9,109 nt of DNA from DASZIT01 sp036264255 (GTDB lineage: Bacteria; Actinomycetota; Acidimicrobiia; Acidimicrobiales; RAAP-2). The position numbers and the translations under genes are program-made. How positions within the stretch are numbered: the first letter of the stretch is position 1; every line of letters begins with the position of its first letter. Of the stretch, positions 1 to 5,733 are shown in pieces. The DNA lies in the NCBI GenBank assembly GCA_036264255.1, contig DATARI010000011.1:1-9109 (forward strand). The letters are read 5' to 3'. The notes beneath the pieces were generated by a model. That model ran no database searches. It had not been told where the DNA came from and saw only the letters and a list, made by a program, of their open reading frames with translations.

Positions 1-179
1 AAGGAGTTGATCCCGAGCGGATCCGACAGATCATGGCTCCCATCGGTATCGACATCGGGGCCCGCTCCCCGGAGGAGACGGCGGTGTCCATCTGCGCCGA
101 GATCATCGCCGTCCATGCCGGGGTGAGGGCGCCGTCGCTCCGGGACGGCTCCGGGCCGATCCACCAGGCCGCATCATGA
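1..179 (+). CDS. XdhC/CoxI-family protein, C-terminal end (5' truncated)
   Basis: Only the last 58 codons are inside the window; the reading frame begins at base 3 and ends with TGA at 177-179. The visible protein contains APIGIDIGARSPEETAVSIC followed by AEIIAVHAG, the characteristic C-terminal signature of the XdhC/CoxI family (usually P-x-G-L-D-I-G-A-x-(T/S)-P-E-E-I-A-x-S-I-x-A-E-I-I-A). Known XdhC proteins bind molybdenum cofactor, protect its sulfurated form and deliver it to xanthine dehydrogenase or related molybdo-hydroxylases. Isoleucine replaces the usual leucine in 'GLDIGA', a mild change. moaA starts 66 bp further on, so the context agrees with a role in molybdoenzyme maturation. 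The N-terminal domain and the start are not visible, so XdhC proper cannot be told from a CoxI-like paralogue. Confidence 0.85.
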   Translation, partial: GVDPERIRQIMAPIGIDIGARSPEETAVSICAEIIAVHAGVRAPSLRDGSGPIHQAAS

Positions 180-197
180 GCCGGGACGGGCGCCTCC

Positions 198-203
198 TAT
201 GAT
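198..203 (+). promoter_or_regulatory. Putative -10 element upstream of moaA
   Basis: TATGAT matches the -10 consensus TATAAT at five of six positions. It lies in the 66-bp gap between the xdhC-like stop codon and the moaA GTG. A transcript starting about 7 nt downstream would have a leader of roughly 35 nt before GTG 246. No good -35 hexamer is seen 16-18 bp upstream, so moaA could also be read through from the xdhC-like gene. Confidence 0.35.
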
Positions 204-245
204 CCCGGAGGTGGACTTCGGCCGCCCCCAGCAACAGAGACCATC

Positions 246-1322
246 GTGACGGCTCCGGTTCCGGTTGCGATATCCACCAAGCCCGAGCGGAGGAATTCCG
301 ACCGTGCCCGGGCCTCGGGATCGACCATGCCGCGGCAGGGACCGCTGGTCGATCGCTACGGTCGGGTGCACAACGACCTCCGCATCTCGGTGACGGACCG
401 TTGCAATCTGCGCTGCGTGTACTGCATGCCCGAAGACGGACTCTCGTTCCTACCGCCCCGGGACCTGTTGACCTTTGACGAGATCGCCCGGTTGGCGGGA
501 GTGGCCCGGGACCTCGGCGTCACCGCCTTGCGGATCACCGGGGGCGAACCGCTGATCCGCAAGGGGTTGCCGTCGCTCATCGGCCAGTTGTCGGAGATCG
601 GGTTCGACGACCTGGCGCTGACCACCAACGGAACCGAACTGGGGAGGCTGGCCCGGAGCCTGGCGTCGGCCGGCCTGCGACGGGTCAATGTGAGCTGCGA
701 CTCGCTCCGACCCGAGCGATTCGCCTCCATCCGCCGTCGGGGCAAGCTCGCCGATGTCCTCGACGCCATGGACGCCGCCGAAGCCGCCGGGTTGACCCCG
801 CTGAAGGTCAACGTGGTGCTTCTCCGCGGCCAGAACGACGATGAGATCCTCGACTTCGCCGATTTTGCCCGGACCACCGGCCGCATCGTGCGGTTCATCG
901 AGTTCATGCCGTTGGACGCCGACGGGACCTGGGAGCGTGACCAACTGGTTCCCGGCCGGGAGGTGTTCGATCGCATCGCCTCGGTCTGGCCTCTGGAGGC
1001 GGTTTCGGAGTCAAGCGACGCGGCTCCGGCCGAGCGATTCCGGTTCACCGATGGGGTAGGCGAGATCGGGTTGATCTCGAGCGTCACCGAGCCGTTTTGC
1101 GGTACCTGCAACCGCCTGCGGCTGACCGCCGACGGCGCCCTCCGGAACTGCCTGTTCTCCGACGACGAGCACACGGTCAGGGACGTCCTGCGCGACGGGG
1201 GCACCGACGCCGACCTCTCCCGGTTGCTCCGGGAAGCGGTCTGGGCAAAGTTCCCCGGACACGGGATCAATGAGCCGGGCTTCCTCCGACCGGCACGATC
1301 CATGTCCATGATCGGTGGCTGA
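246..1322 (+). CDS. moaA: GTP 3',8-cyclase MoaA (radical SAM, molybdenum cofactor biosynthesis)
   Basis: MoaA uses S-adenosylmethionine and two [4Fe-4S] clusters to convert GTP into 3',8-cyclo-GTP, the first step of molybdenum cofactor synthesis, in the cytoplasm. The radical-SAM cluster motif DRCNLRCVYCMP supplies Cys53, Cys57 and Cys60. ITGGEPL at 97-103 is the SAM-binding GGEP motif. The second cluster is C285-x2-C288-x13-C302 in FCGTCNRLRL...LRNC, which is diagnostic for MoaA. The protein ends in Gly-Gly, the conserved C-terminal pair needed for activity. At 358 residues it is slightly long because of a variable N-terminal tail. The GTG at 246 gives this tail; an in-frame ATG at 327 (residue 28) would give 331 residues and keep all family motifs. 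Neither start has a strong Shine-Dalgarno sequence. moaD follows after 2 nt, so the two are almost certainly co-transcribed. Confidence 0.96.
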   Translation: MTAPVPVAISTKPERRNSDRARASGSTMPRQGPLVDRYGRVHNDLRISVTDRCNLRCVYCMPEDGLSFLPPRDLLTFDEIARLAGVARDLGVTALRITGGEPLIRKGLPSLIGQLSEIGFDDLALTTNGTELGRLARSLASAGLRRVNVSCDSLRPERFASIRRRGKLADVLDAMDAAEAAGLTPLKVNVVLLRGQNDDEILDFADFARTTGRIVRFIEFMPLDADGTWERDQLVPGREVFDRIASVWPLEAVSESSDAAPAERFRFTDGVGEIGLISSVTEPFCGTCNRLRLTADGALRNCLFSDDEHTVRDVLRDGGTDADLSRLLREAVWAKFPGHGINEPGFLRPARSMSMIGG

Positions 1323-1324
1323 GG

Positions 1325-1561
1325 GTGGCCCGGCTTCGCCTGTTTGGCCCGGCCCGGGAAGCCGCCGGCCTGGCCGCGGTGTCGTTGCCGGGAGACAGCG
1401 TGTCCGCGGTCATCGCCGCCGCCGAGGACAAGTTCGGCGAACAATTCTCCCAGGTGGTGGCGGTGTCCCGTATCTGGTTGAACGGCGATGAAGCCGCTCC
1501 GGGCACCGCAGTGGAGGACGGCGACGAGGTGGCGGTGATCCCCCCCGTCTCGGGAGGCTGA
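1325..1561 (+). CDS. moaD: Molybdopterin synthase small subunit MoaD (ubiquitin-like sulfur carrier)
   Basis: This 78-residue protein has the length and beta-grasp pattern of MoaD. It begins with a beta strand (RLRLFGPAREAAG, typical of the family), has the central segment WLNGDEA, then the acidic turn VEDGDEVAVIPPVSGG. The C-terminal Gly-Gly is the residue pair that is adenylated by a MoeB-type enzyme and converted to a thiocarboxylate. With MoaE it inserts sulfur into cyclic pyranopterin monophosphate to make molybdopterin. The GTG start lies 2 nt after the moaA stop and no clear Shine-Dalgarno precedes it, so translation is probably coupled to moaA. No moaE, moaC or moeB is in the window. 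The C-terminal GG and the moaA neighbour make ThiS or another sulfur carrier unlikely. Confidence 0.93.
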   Translation: MARLRLFGPAREAAGLAAVSLPGDSVSAVIAAAEDKFGEQFSQVVAVSRIWLNGDEAAPGTAVEDGDEVAVIPPVSGG

Positions 1562-1584
1562 GCTCCCGGCAAACGGGGCAGATA

Positions 1585-1613
1585 CATAGACATTCAATAT
1601 AGATTCCTCTATG
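1585..1613 (+). promoter_or_regulatory. Candidate MarR operator: CATAGA/TCTATG inverted repeat over the promoter
   Basis: CATAGA (1585-1590) and TCTATG (1608-1613) are perfect reverse complements 17 nt apart, and they overlap the -35 and -10 elements. A partial direct repeat starting ATAGA lies at 1586 and 1599. MarR-family dimers commonly repress their own operon by binding palindromes that cover the promoter, so autoregulation is plausible. The half-sites are short and AT-rich, so chance cannot be excluded. Confidence 0.4.
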
Positions 1614-1615
1614 CT
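1587..1615 (+). promoter_or_regulatory. Promoter of the marR-usp unit (TAGACA-17-TATGCT)
   Basis: A -35 element TAGACA (1587-1592, five of six matches to TTGACA) and a -10 element TATGCT (1610-1615, four of six) are separated by the optimal 17 bp. They sit in an AT-rich island, the only one in this GC-rich region. The -10 ends 6 nt before ATG 1622, so the predicted transcription start falls on or beside the start codon. This suggests a leaderless mRNA. Confidence 0.65.
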
Positions 1616-1621
1616 GAAGTC

Positions 1622-2113
1622 ATGAGCCCGAAGAGCTCGGATGAAAGGTCCGTGGAGACGGCAGAAGGGCCCGCCACCCTCGGCCAGACCCTGTTCGGGC
1701 TGGCCATCGCCGCCATCCGCCGCACCCCCCGGGACATGAGCCTGACCGCGATGTCGACGCTGGCCACCCTGGACCAGACCGGCCCTCGGCGGATCACCGA
1801 CCTGGCCGCCGTCGAAGGCATCACCCAACCTTCGATGACGGTGCTGATCAGCGGGTTGGAACGGTCAGGACTGGTCGAACGGCGCGCCGACCCGACGGAC
1901 CGGCGGGTGGCGCTGGCCGCACTCACCGCCAGCGGAACCGACTATCTCCGGCTGCGGCGCCGGGCCGGCGCCGAGGCGTTCGAACAGCTGATCGACAAGC
2001 TGCCGGCGGCGGAGGCCGGCGTACTGGCCACCGCGATGGTCGCCCTCGAGCACCTCCTCTTCCTCGACGAAGAACAGCGGGACCCCACCAGCACCGGACG
2101 GACCAGGGTCTGA
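1622..2113 (+). CDS. MarR-family winged-helix transcriptional regulator
   Basis: The 163-residue protein has the MarR layout: an N-terminal dimerisation helix, a helix-turn-helix at about 57-83 (RITDLAAVEGITQPSMTVLI; the recognition helix is about 69-80) and the wing ERRADPTDRRVALAALTASG at 86-105, whose D-x-R-x-x-x-x-x-L-T-x-x-G pattern is diagnostic. A C-terminal helical region (about 107-150) completes the dimer interface. Such proteins act as cytoplasmic dimers that repress nearby genes until a small phenolic or oxidising ligand binds; the ligand here is unknown. The ATG at 1622 lies 6 nt after a -10 element with no Shine-Dalgarno, which fits leaderless translation. The usp gene starts 2 nt after the stop, so the regulator probably controls itself and usp. 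Confidence 0.9.
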   Translation: MSPKSSDERSVETAEGPATLGQTLFGLAIAAIRRTPRDMSLTAMSTLATLDQTGPRRITDLAAVEGITQPSMTVLISGLERSGLVERRADPTDRRVALAALTASGTDYLRLRRRAGAEAFEQLIDKLPAAEAGVLATAMVALEHLLFLDEEQRDPTSTGRTRV

Positions 2114-2115
2114 CC

Positions 2116-2622
2116 ATGGCCCATCCGAGTGACATGGACCACGACTCACTCCGCCAACACCAGCCGCCGGGGGCGCCGGCCACCACCGTGGTGGTGATCG
2201 GGATCGATGGCTCCACCACCTCCTGGGACGCGTTCTGGTGGGCGTGCGGGGAGGCTCGACGCACCTCCGGTCGGGCCATCGCCGTGTACGTCACGCCGGT
2301 AGGCGGATCGGGCCTGGCGGCGGCGTCGGCCCGCTGTTCCCCCTTCGCCATCGACTGCGCGGCGTTCGACCAGGTCGCCTCCGCCGCGGCCGACGAACTG
2401 CGGAACCAGGTCTACGGGTATGCCGCCGACCGGGACGTCGACCTCAAGTTCGTACACCTGCGCGGCGATACCGCCAAAGAGATTCTCCGGGTGGCCGAGG
2501 CTGACCACGCCGACCTGATCGTGGTGGGGAAGTCCACCAAGGCCCGCCACCACCTGGCCGGCTCGCTGGGGCGGCGGCTGATCCGAAGGCGCCACGCCCC
2601 GGTCGTCGTCGTCGTCCCCTGA
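2116..2622 (+). CDS. Universal stress protein (UspA) family, single domain
   Basis: The protein has 168 residues, with a hydrophilic tail of about 22 residues before the domain. The first strand and Asp are seen in VVVIGIDGS (26-33; Asp31 is the nucleotide-contacting position). The last strand-loop-helix is DLIVVGKSTKARHHLAGSLG (133-152), followed by RRLIRRRHAPVVVVVP, the standard C-terminal end of UspA domains. ATP-binding members carry G-x2-G-x9-G-(S/T). Here the first Gly (138) and the final Gly-Ser (149-150) are kept, but the middle Gly is missing and the loop is about two residues shorter, so nucleotide binding is uncertain. The gene begins 2 nt after marR and has no strong ribosome binding site of its own, which suggests translational coupling and control by that regulator. 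It is probably cytoplasmic; its partner or signal is not evident. Confidence 0.88.
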   Translation: MAHPSDMDHDSLRQHQPPGAPATTVVVIGIDGSTTSWDAFWWACGEARRTSGRAIAVYVTPVGGSGLAAASARCSPFAIDCAAFDQVASAAADELRNQVYGYAADRDVDLKFVHLRGDTAKEILRVAEADHADLIVVGKSTKARHHLAGSLGRRLIRRRHAPVVVVVP

Positions 2623-2629
2623 CGGCTCA

Positions 2630-2645
2630 TTCGGTCGTGACCGAA
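2630..2645 (+). terminator. Hairpin after the marR-usp unit, possible terminator or operator
   Basis: TTCGGTC (2630-2636) and GACCGAA (2639-2645) are perfect reverse complements with GT between them, starting 7 nt after the usp stop codon. As RNA it would fold into a 5-6 bp stem with a 4-6 nt loop. It is followed by AAAGAAA and not a T-run, so it is not a classical intrinsic terminator. Its near-perfect dyad symmetry would also suit a dimeric repressor acting on the downstream gene. Confidence 0.4.
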
Positions 2646-2657
2646 AAGAAATGATAG

Positions 2658-2682
2658 GGAAACAGACCCATCACCGTCCGTT
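2658..2682 (+). promoter_or_regulatory. Possible ECF-type promoter (GGAA-18-GTT) for the unknown gene
   Basis: GGAAAC at 2658-2663 and GTTT at 2680-2683 give GGAA-N18-GTT, which resembles promoters read by extracytoplasmic-function sigma factors such as the SigR/SigH/SigE groups of actinobacteria. A transcript from here would have a leader of about 60 nt before ATG 2754. No good SigA-type promoter was seen in this gap. The motif is short and one nucleotide shorter in spacing than the usual SigR form, so this is tentative. Confidence 0.25.
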
Positions 2683-2744
2683 TACCTTCGTCTCCTACCG
2701 TGGGGTGCAGTTGAGGCTTTGCCCATCACTGCTCGACCCGTACT

Positions 2745-2749
2745 GGAGG
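2745..2749 (+). promoter_or_regulatory. Strong ribosome binding site (GGAGG) fixing the start at 2754
   Basis: GGAGG ends 4 nt before ATG 2754 and fixes that start codon. It contrasts with the neighbouring plus-strand genes, which lack a Shine-Dalgarno sequence. Confidence 0.7.
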
Positions 2750-2753
2750 TCCG

Positions 2754-3263
2754 ATGACCACGACCAACAAGCTCCGCATCGCCACCGCCGACCGCTCCGG
2801 CGCCCTCGACCTGGTGTGCTCGGAGGTCGAGTCGGCCGTCGGGATGTCGGTGCAGCCCGTCTTCCAGGAGATCGAAGGCGACTGCCTGATCCTCGAACTC
2901 CGCCTCGGTTCCGAGACGGTCCCGCCACCGCTCCCCACCCGGCTGGCCATTCAGGTGGACAACGCCGCCCGGGACGTCCAGGTGCTCAGCGCCTGGAATG
3001 AGCCGGATCCTTCCGAACCGGCTCCGAAGGGCTGCCACAACGTGCTGGGGGCGTTGTTCGACACCATGCCGCCGGTCGCCCATCGAGCCCTGATCGACAG
3101 CCTGCCGACCGCCCAATGGGATCGCTCGGATGCCTCCTGGCAGCTGGCGGTGCCCTCGGTATTCGCGACTCGGCCCCTGGTCGGGCTGTCCCGTCGGCGG
3201 GGGTACAGCCAGCGCTTCACCTTCTTCGAAGCCGCCGCCATCCGATCCGGTCTGGCGTCGTGA
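2754..3263 (+). CDS. Protein of unknown function, 169 residues
   Basis: I do not recognise the family. The coding evidence is good: codon third positions are almost uniformly G or C, and a clear GGAGG lies 4 nt upstream of the ATG. The protein has no signal peptide or membrane segment, so it is probably cytoplasmic. It looks like two parts. Residues 1-80 have alternating strand/helix character (KLRIATADRSGALDLV, then GDCLILELRLGSE and TRLAIQVDNAARDVQVLSAW). A Pro/Glu-rich linker (EPDPSEPAPKG, about 83-93) leads to a C-terminal half with a basic patch SRRRGYSQRF and a hydrophobic end FFEAAAIRSGL. It contains three Cys-free catalytic-looking acidic clusters but no known active-site motif. It stands alone between the usp hairpin and the thioesterase, which begins 33-108 bp later depending on that start. 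Confidence 0.75.
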   Translation: MTTTNKLRIATADRSGALDLVCSEVESAVGMSVQPVFQEIEGDCLILELRLGSETVPPPLPTRLAIQVDNAARDVQVLSAWNEPDPSEPAPKGCHNVLGALFDTMPPVAHRALIDSLPTAQWDRSDASWQLAVPSVFATRPLVGLSRRRGYSQRFTFFEAAAIRSGLAS

Positions 3264-3335
3264 ACTCGCCTTCCTGACCCTCGATTCGAAGGGACGATGG
3301 GGCGGAAGGAATCGACCATCGCCCCCCGGAGCGGA

Positions 3336-3363
3336 TTGCCGCTGAACCCTCCTCCGGTAGCGT
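3336..3363 (+). promoter_or_regulatory. Candidate promoter TTGCCG-16-TAGCGT for the thioesterase
   Basis: TTGCCG (3336-3341) matches four of six -35 positions. TAGCGT (3358-3363) fits the actinobacterial TANNNT -10 pattern, with a 16-bp spacer. The -10 ends 8 nt before ATG 3372, so transcription would begin at or next to that codon. This supports ATG 3372 as a leaderless start in place of ATG 3297, but each hexamer alone is weak. Confidence 0.35.
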
Positions 3364-3371
3364 TCTCCACC

Positions 3372-4016
3372 ATGTCGAGCCAGCCCACCGCCGAGAACCG
3401 GCCACCTCACGCGCCGTTCGTCGATCCGTTCGCCAACCTTGCCGTTGACACCGAGCGCGGCGGGGCACCCTACGCTCGCTTCCTCGAGCGGTTCCGGACG
3501 CTGCAGGACACGGTGGTGAGTTCGAATCCGCCCGACGGCGTCTGGGATGAGGTGTCCGCGCAAGTGCAGGGTGCGATCGATCTCCTCCAACCCTTCGCGG
3601 CTCCCGAATGGCAACGGCCGGCGGGGATGCGGGTCGATCTCCCCGGACGAGGGAACCCGTTACTGATCCCCTACATCGAGGACGAGGAATCCGAAGGTCA
3701 CGTCCGGGGTCGGGTGACCTTCCGCCCCTTCCACTTGGGAGGCAACGGCGCGGCGCACGGTGGCACCCTGCCGTTGCTGTTTGACGACGTGCTGGGTCGC
3801 CTGGCCAACTCGGTGGGAGGGGGGATCGGCAGGACGGCCTATCTGAAGGTCAACTACCGGAAGATCACCCCGATCGGGATAGAGCTCCAGGTCGAGGGAT
3901 CTGTCGACCGGATCGAAGGGCGGAAGCGCTGGGTCAGCGCCCGGCTGCTCGACGGTCAGACACTCATCGCCGATGCCGAGGGCCTGTTCGTGGCCCTGCT
4001 CCCCGGCCAGCCGTAG
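3372..4016 (+). CDS. PaaI-like hotdog-fold acyl-CoA thioesterase
   Basis: The C-terminal 120 residues form a hotdog domain of the PaaI/4HBT type. It includes GHVRGRVTFRPFHLGGNGAA, then HGGTLPLLFDDVLGRLA at 129-145, with the signature H-G-G at the head of the long central helix and the acidic pair Asp138/Asp139 at the usual catalytic position. The closing strands are AYLKVNYRKITPIG and GRKRWVSARLLDG. Such enzymes hydrolyse acyl-CoA thioesters as cytoplasmic dimers or tetramers. An N-terminal segment of about 90 residues is extra compared with minimal PaaI. I chose ATG 3372 (214 residues). An in-frame ATG at 3297 would add 25 residues, but its GAAGGGA purine stretch is only 2 nt away, too close to serve as a ribosome binding site. 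The gene converges with an acyl-CoA ligase across 24 bp, which suggests acyl-CoA metabolism; the substrate cannot be deduced. Confidence 0.85.
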   Translation: MSSQPTAENRPPHAPFVDPFANLAVDTERGGAPYARFLERFRTLQDTVVSSNPPDGVWDEVSAQVQGAIDLLQPFAAPEWQRPAGMRVDLPGRGNPLLIPYIEDEESEGHVRGRVTFRPFHLGGNGAAHGGTLPLLFDDVLGRLANSVGGGIGRTAYLKVNYRKITPIGIELQVEGSVDRIEGRKRWVSARLLDGQTLIADAEGLFVALLPGQP

Positions 4017-4040
4017 TCGGCCACTTAGGAGCGAGTCTCC

Positions 4041-5594
4041 CTACGACACGATCTTGCTGGCCCCTCTCCCCCAGTACTGGTCGCGGAGGAGCCGCTTGTA
4101 GAGCTTCCCGGTCGGCAGCCGGGGCAGCTCCGGGTCGAAGTCGATCGAGTGGGGGCACTTGAGGTGGGCGAGGTGCTCCCGGCAGAATTCGATCAGCTCC
4201 TTTTCGACGTCGGGGCCGGGTTCCACCGACGGCATCAACTGGACCACCGCCTTCACCTCTTCACCGAGGTCGGCGTTGGGGATGCCGAAGACGGCGGCGT
4301 CGGCCACCTTCGGATGGGTGATGAGGAGGTTCTCGCACTCCTGCGGGTAGATGTTGACGCCGCCGGAGATGATCATGAAGGTGGCCCGGTCGGTCAGGAA
4401 GAGGTAGCCGTCGTCATCGAGGTAGCCGACGTCGCCCACCGTGATCATCGAACCGTCCGGTGAGGTCGACTCCTTGGTCTTCTCGGTGTCGTTGAAGTAG
4501 CGGAACCGGGTCGCCGGCTTGAACCACAGTGTCCCCGGCGATCCCGGAGCCACCGGCTCGAAGGCGTCGTCGAGGATGTGCAGCTCACCGATGATCACCT
4601 TGCCCACCGTCCCCGGGTGGGCCAGCCACTCGTGGCTGTCGCAGGCGGTGAAGCCGATGGCCTCGGTTGCCCCGTAGTACTCGATGATGATCGGGCCCCA
4701 CCAGGAGATCATCTGCTCTTTGACCGGTACCGGGCAGGGAGCGGCGGCGTGGACCGCCACCTCCATCGATGACAGGTCGTAACGGGCGCGCACGTCGGCG
4801 GGCAACTTCAGCATCCGGCTGAACATGGTCGGCACCAGCTGACTGTGGGTCACCCGGTACTGCTCCACCAGCTGGAGGTAGCGCTCGGGGTCGAACTTCT
4901 CCATGATGACGACGGTGCCGCCGTTGCGGATGGCCAGGTTCACCGCCGCCTGGGGTGCCGAATGGTAAAGCGGGGCGGGCGAGAGATAGATGAGCCCCTC
5001 CCGGTACCGCCAGAGTTGTTCGAGGAAGGCGAACAGCCGGATCGACCGCCCCGGCGCTCCCTCGTCAAGGGGCCGGAGGATGCCTTTCGGGCGCCCGGTG
5101 GTGCCCGATGAATACAGCATGGCGCTGCCCAGATTTTCGTCAACGATCGGCGTGTCGGGGAACCCGGCGGTGGCCGCTTCGAAGTCGATGAAGGGTCCGT
5201 CGTCCCCGGGCCCGTCGACCAGGAGGCAGAGCGACAGCCCGGGGCAGTCGCCGAGCGCCTCTTCGGCCACCGCCCGGCAGGCGTTGGAGGTGATGAGGAC
5301 CTTCGATTCACTGTTGTTGATGATGTAGGCGAGTTCCGCGGCGTTGAGGAAGGAATTCACGCAGGTGTAGTACAGCCCCGCCCGCTCACCGGCCCCGCAG
5401 GCTTCGAGGTACCGGTTGTTGTTCTCCATGAAGATGGCGTAGTGGTCGCCGCGGCCGAGCCCGTGGGCGCGCAACAGATGGGCGAGCCGATTGGTCCGGG
5501 CTTCGAATTCGGCGTAGGTGACCGCCTCGCCGGTGGACGCCATGATGAAGGCCGCCTGATCGGCCCGCTTGACGGCGTGGGTCCCTGGATACAT
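4041..5594 (-). CDS. Acyl-CoA synthetase (AMP-forming, class I adenylate-forming family, FadD-like)
   Basis: This 517-residue enzyme has every core motif of the ANL superfamily. The phosphate loop is YSSGTTGRPKG (161-171), the adenine-binding motif is YYGATE (306-311), and GDVGYLDDDGYLFLTDR (387-403) carries the ribose-binding Asp388 and hinge-region Arg403. GVNIYPQECE (412-421) follows. PTGKLYKRLLR near the C-terminus supplies the catalytic Lys497. It would activate a carboxylic acid with ATP to an acyl-adenylate and transfer it to CoA in the cytoplasm. FYxNDTEKTKES and VNIYPQE are typical of actinobacterial fatty-acyl or steroid-acyl ligases, but chain length cannot be read from sequence. 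The ATG at 5592-5594 has a strong GGGAGGAG 8 nt upstream. The gene diverges from the aldo-keto reductase and converges with the thioesterase. Confidence 0.94.
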   Translation of the reverse strand: MYPGTHAVKRADQAAFIMASTGEAVTYAEFEARTNRLAHLLRAHGLGRGDHYAIFMENNNRYLEACGAGERAGLYYTCVNSFLNAAELAYIINNSESKVLITSNACRAVAEEALGDCPGLSLCLLVDGPGDDGPFIDFEAATAGFPDTPIVDENLGSAMLYSSGTTGRPKGILRPLDEGAPGRSIRLFAFLEQLWRYREGLIYLSPAPLYHSAPQAAVNLAIRNGGTVVIMEKFDPERYLQLVEQYRVTHSQLVPTMFSRMLKLPADVRARYDLSSMEVAVHAAAPCPVPVKEQMISWWGPIIIEYYGATEAIGFTACDSHEWLAHPGTVGKVIIGELHILDDAFEPVAPGSPGTLWFKPATRFRYFNDTEKTKESTSPDGSMITVGDVGYLDDDGYLFLTDRATFMIISGGVNIYPQECENLLITHPKVADAAVFGIPNADLGEEVKAVVQLMPSVEPGPDVEKELIEFCREHLAHLKCPHSIDFDPELPRLPTGKLYKRLLRDQYWGRGASKIVS

Positions 5595-5602
5595 CCGGCG
5601 CG

Positions 5603-5610
5603 CTCCTCCC
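5603..5610 (-). promoter_or_regulatory. Ribosome binding site of the acyl-CoA ligase (GGGAGGAG)
   Basis: On the minus strand GGGAGGAG lies 8 nt before the ATG at 5592-5594, at a good spacing. It fixes the start of the ligase. Confidence 0.75.
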
Positions 5611-5632
5611 TGATGGCAATGCTCCCGGCTTC

Positions 5633-5661
5633 ACGGTAGATCGGCCCATCCCTTCCGTCGA
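5633..5661 (-). promoter_or_regulatory. Candidate promoter TCGACG-17-TACCGT for the acyl-CoA ligase
   Basis: Reading the minus strand, TCGACG (5661-5656, four of six matches to TTGACA) and TACCGT (5638-5633, TANNNT type) are 17 bp apart. The expected transcription start near 5626 gives a leader of about 30 nt that contains the strong ribosome binding site. No other TANNNT candidate with a matching -35 was noted in this short gap. Confidence 0.45.
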
Positions 5662-5721
5662 GCGTCATCGGCCTGGAGACCGGACGATTGCACCCAAGGA
5701 TCGGAGTCAGGGGACGGGCGG

Positions 5722-5727
5722 TAACCT
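5722..5727 (+). promoter_or_regulatory. Candidate -10 (TAACCT) 6 nt before the aldo-keto reductase ATG
   Basis: TAACCT fits the TANNNT -10 pattern and ends 6 nt before ATG 5734, the same geometry as at marR. No Shine-Dalgarno is present between them, so a leaderless transcript is likely if this element is used. I see no convincing -35 at 16-18 bp. Confidence 0.35.
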
Positions 5728-5733
5728 CGACCA

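Noticed and set aside
356..1828. 490-codon open frame on the minus strand across moaA and moaD
   Set aside because: It is antisense to two clearly identified genes, its translation is low-complexity Arg/Gly/Pro/Ser-rich with no family motif, and long antisense frames are expected at this GC content.
2602..2616. Five GTC triplets in a row
   Set aside because: They encode the Val run of the last beta strand of the universal stress protein, which is normal for the family; too short to claim as a functional microsatellite.
2680..2708. GTTT-N18-GGGGTG as a SigB/SigF promoter
   Set aside because: The spacing is longer than usual (14-16) and the -10 half matches GGGTAT poorly.
2682..3614. 310-codon open frame on the minus strand opposite the unknown protein
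   Set aside because: It would overlap both the unknown gene, which has a GGAGG site and strong third-position GC bias on the plus strand, and the thioesterase. Its translation looks like a shadow, with no hydrophobic core pattern.
4028..4040. GGAG-CGAGT-CTCC hairpin between the thioesterase and acyl-CoA ligase
   Set aside because: A 4-bp stem is too weak to call a terminator; the TAG/CTA extension needs a bulge and includes the ligase stop codon.
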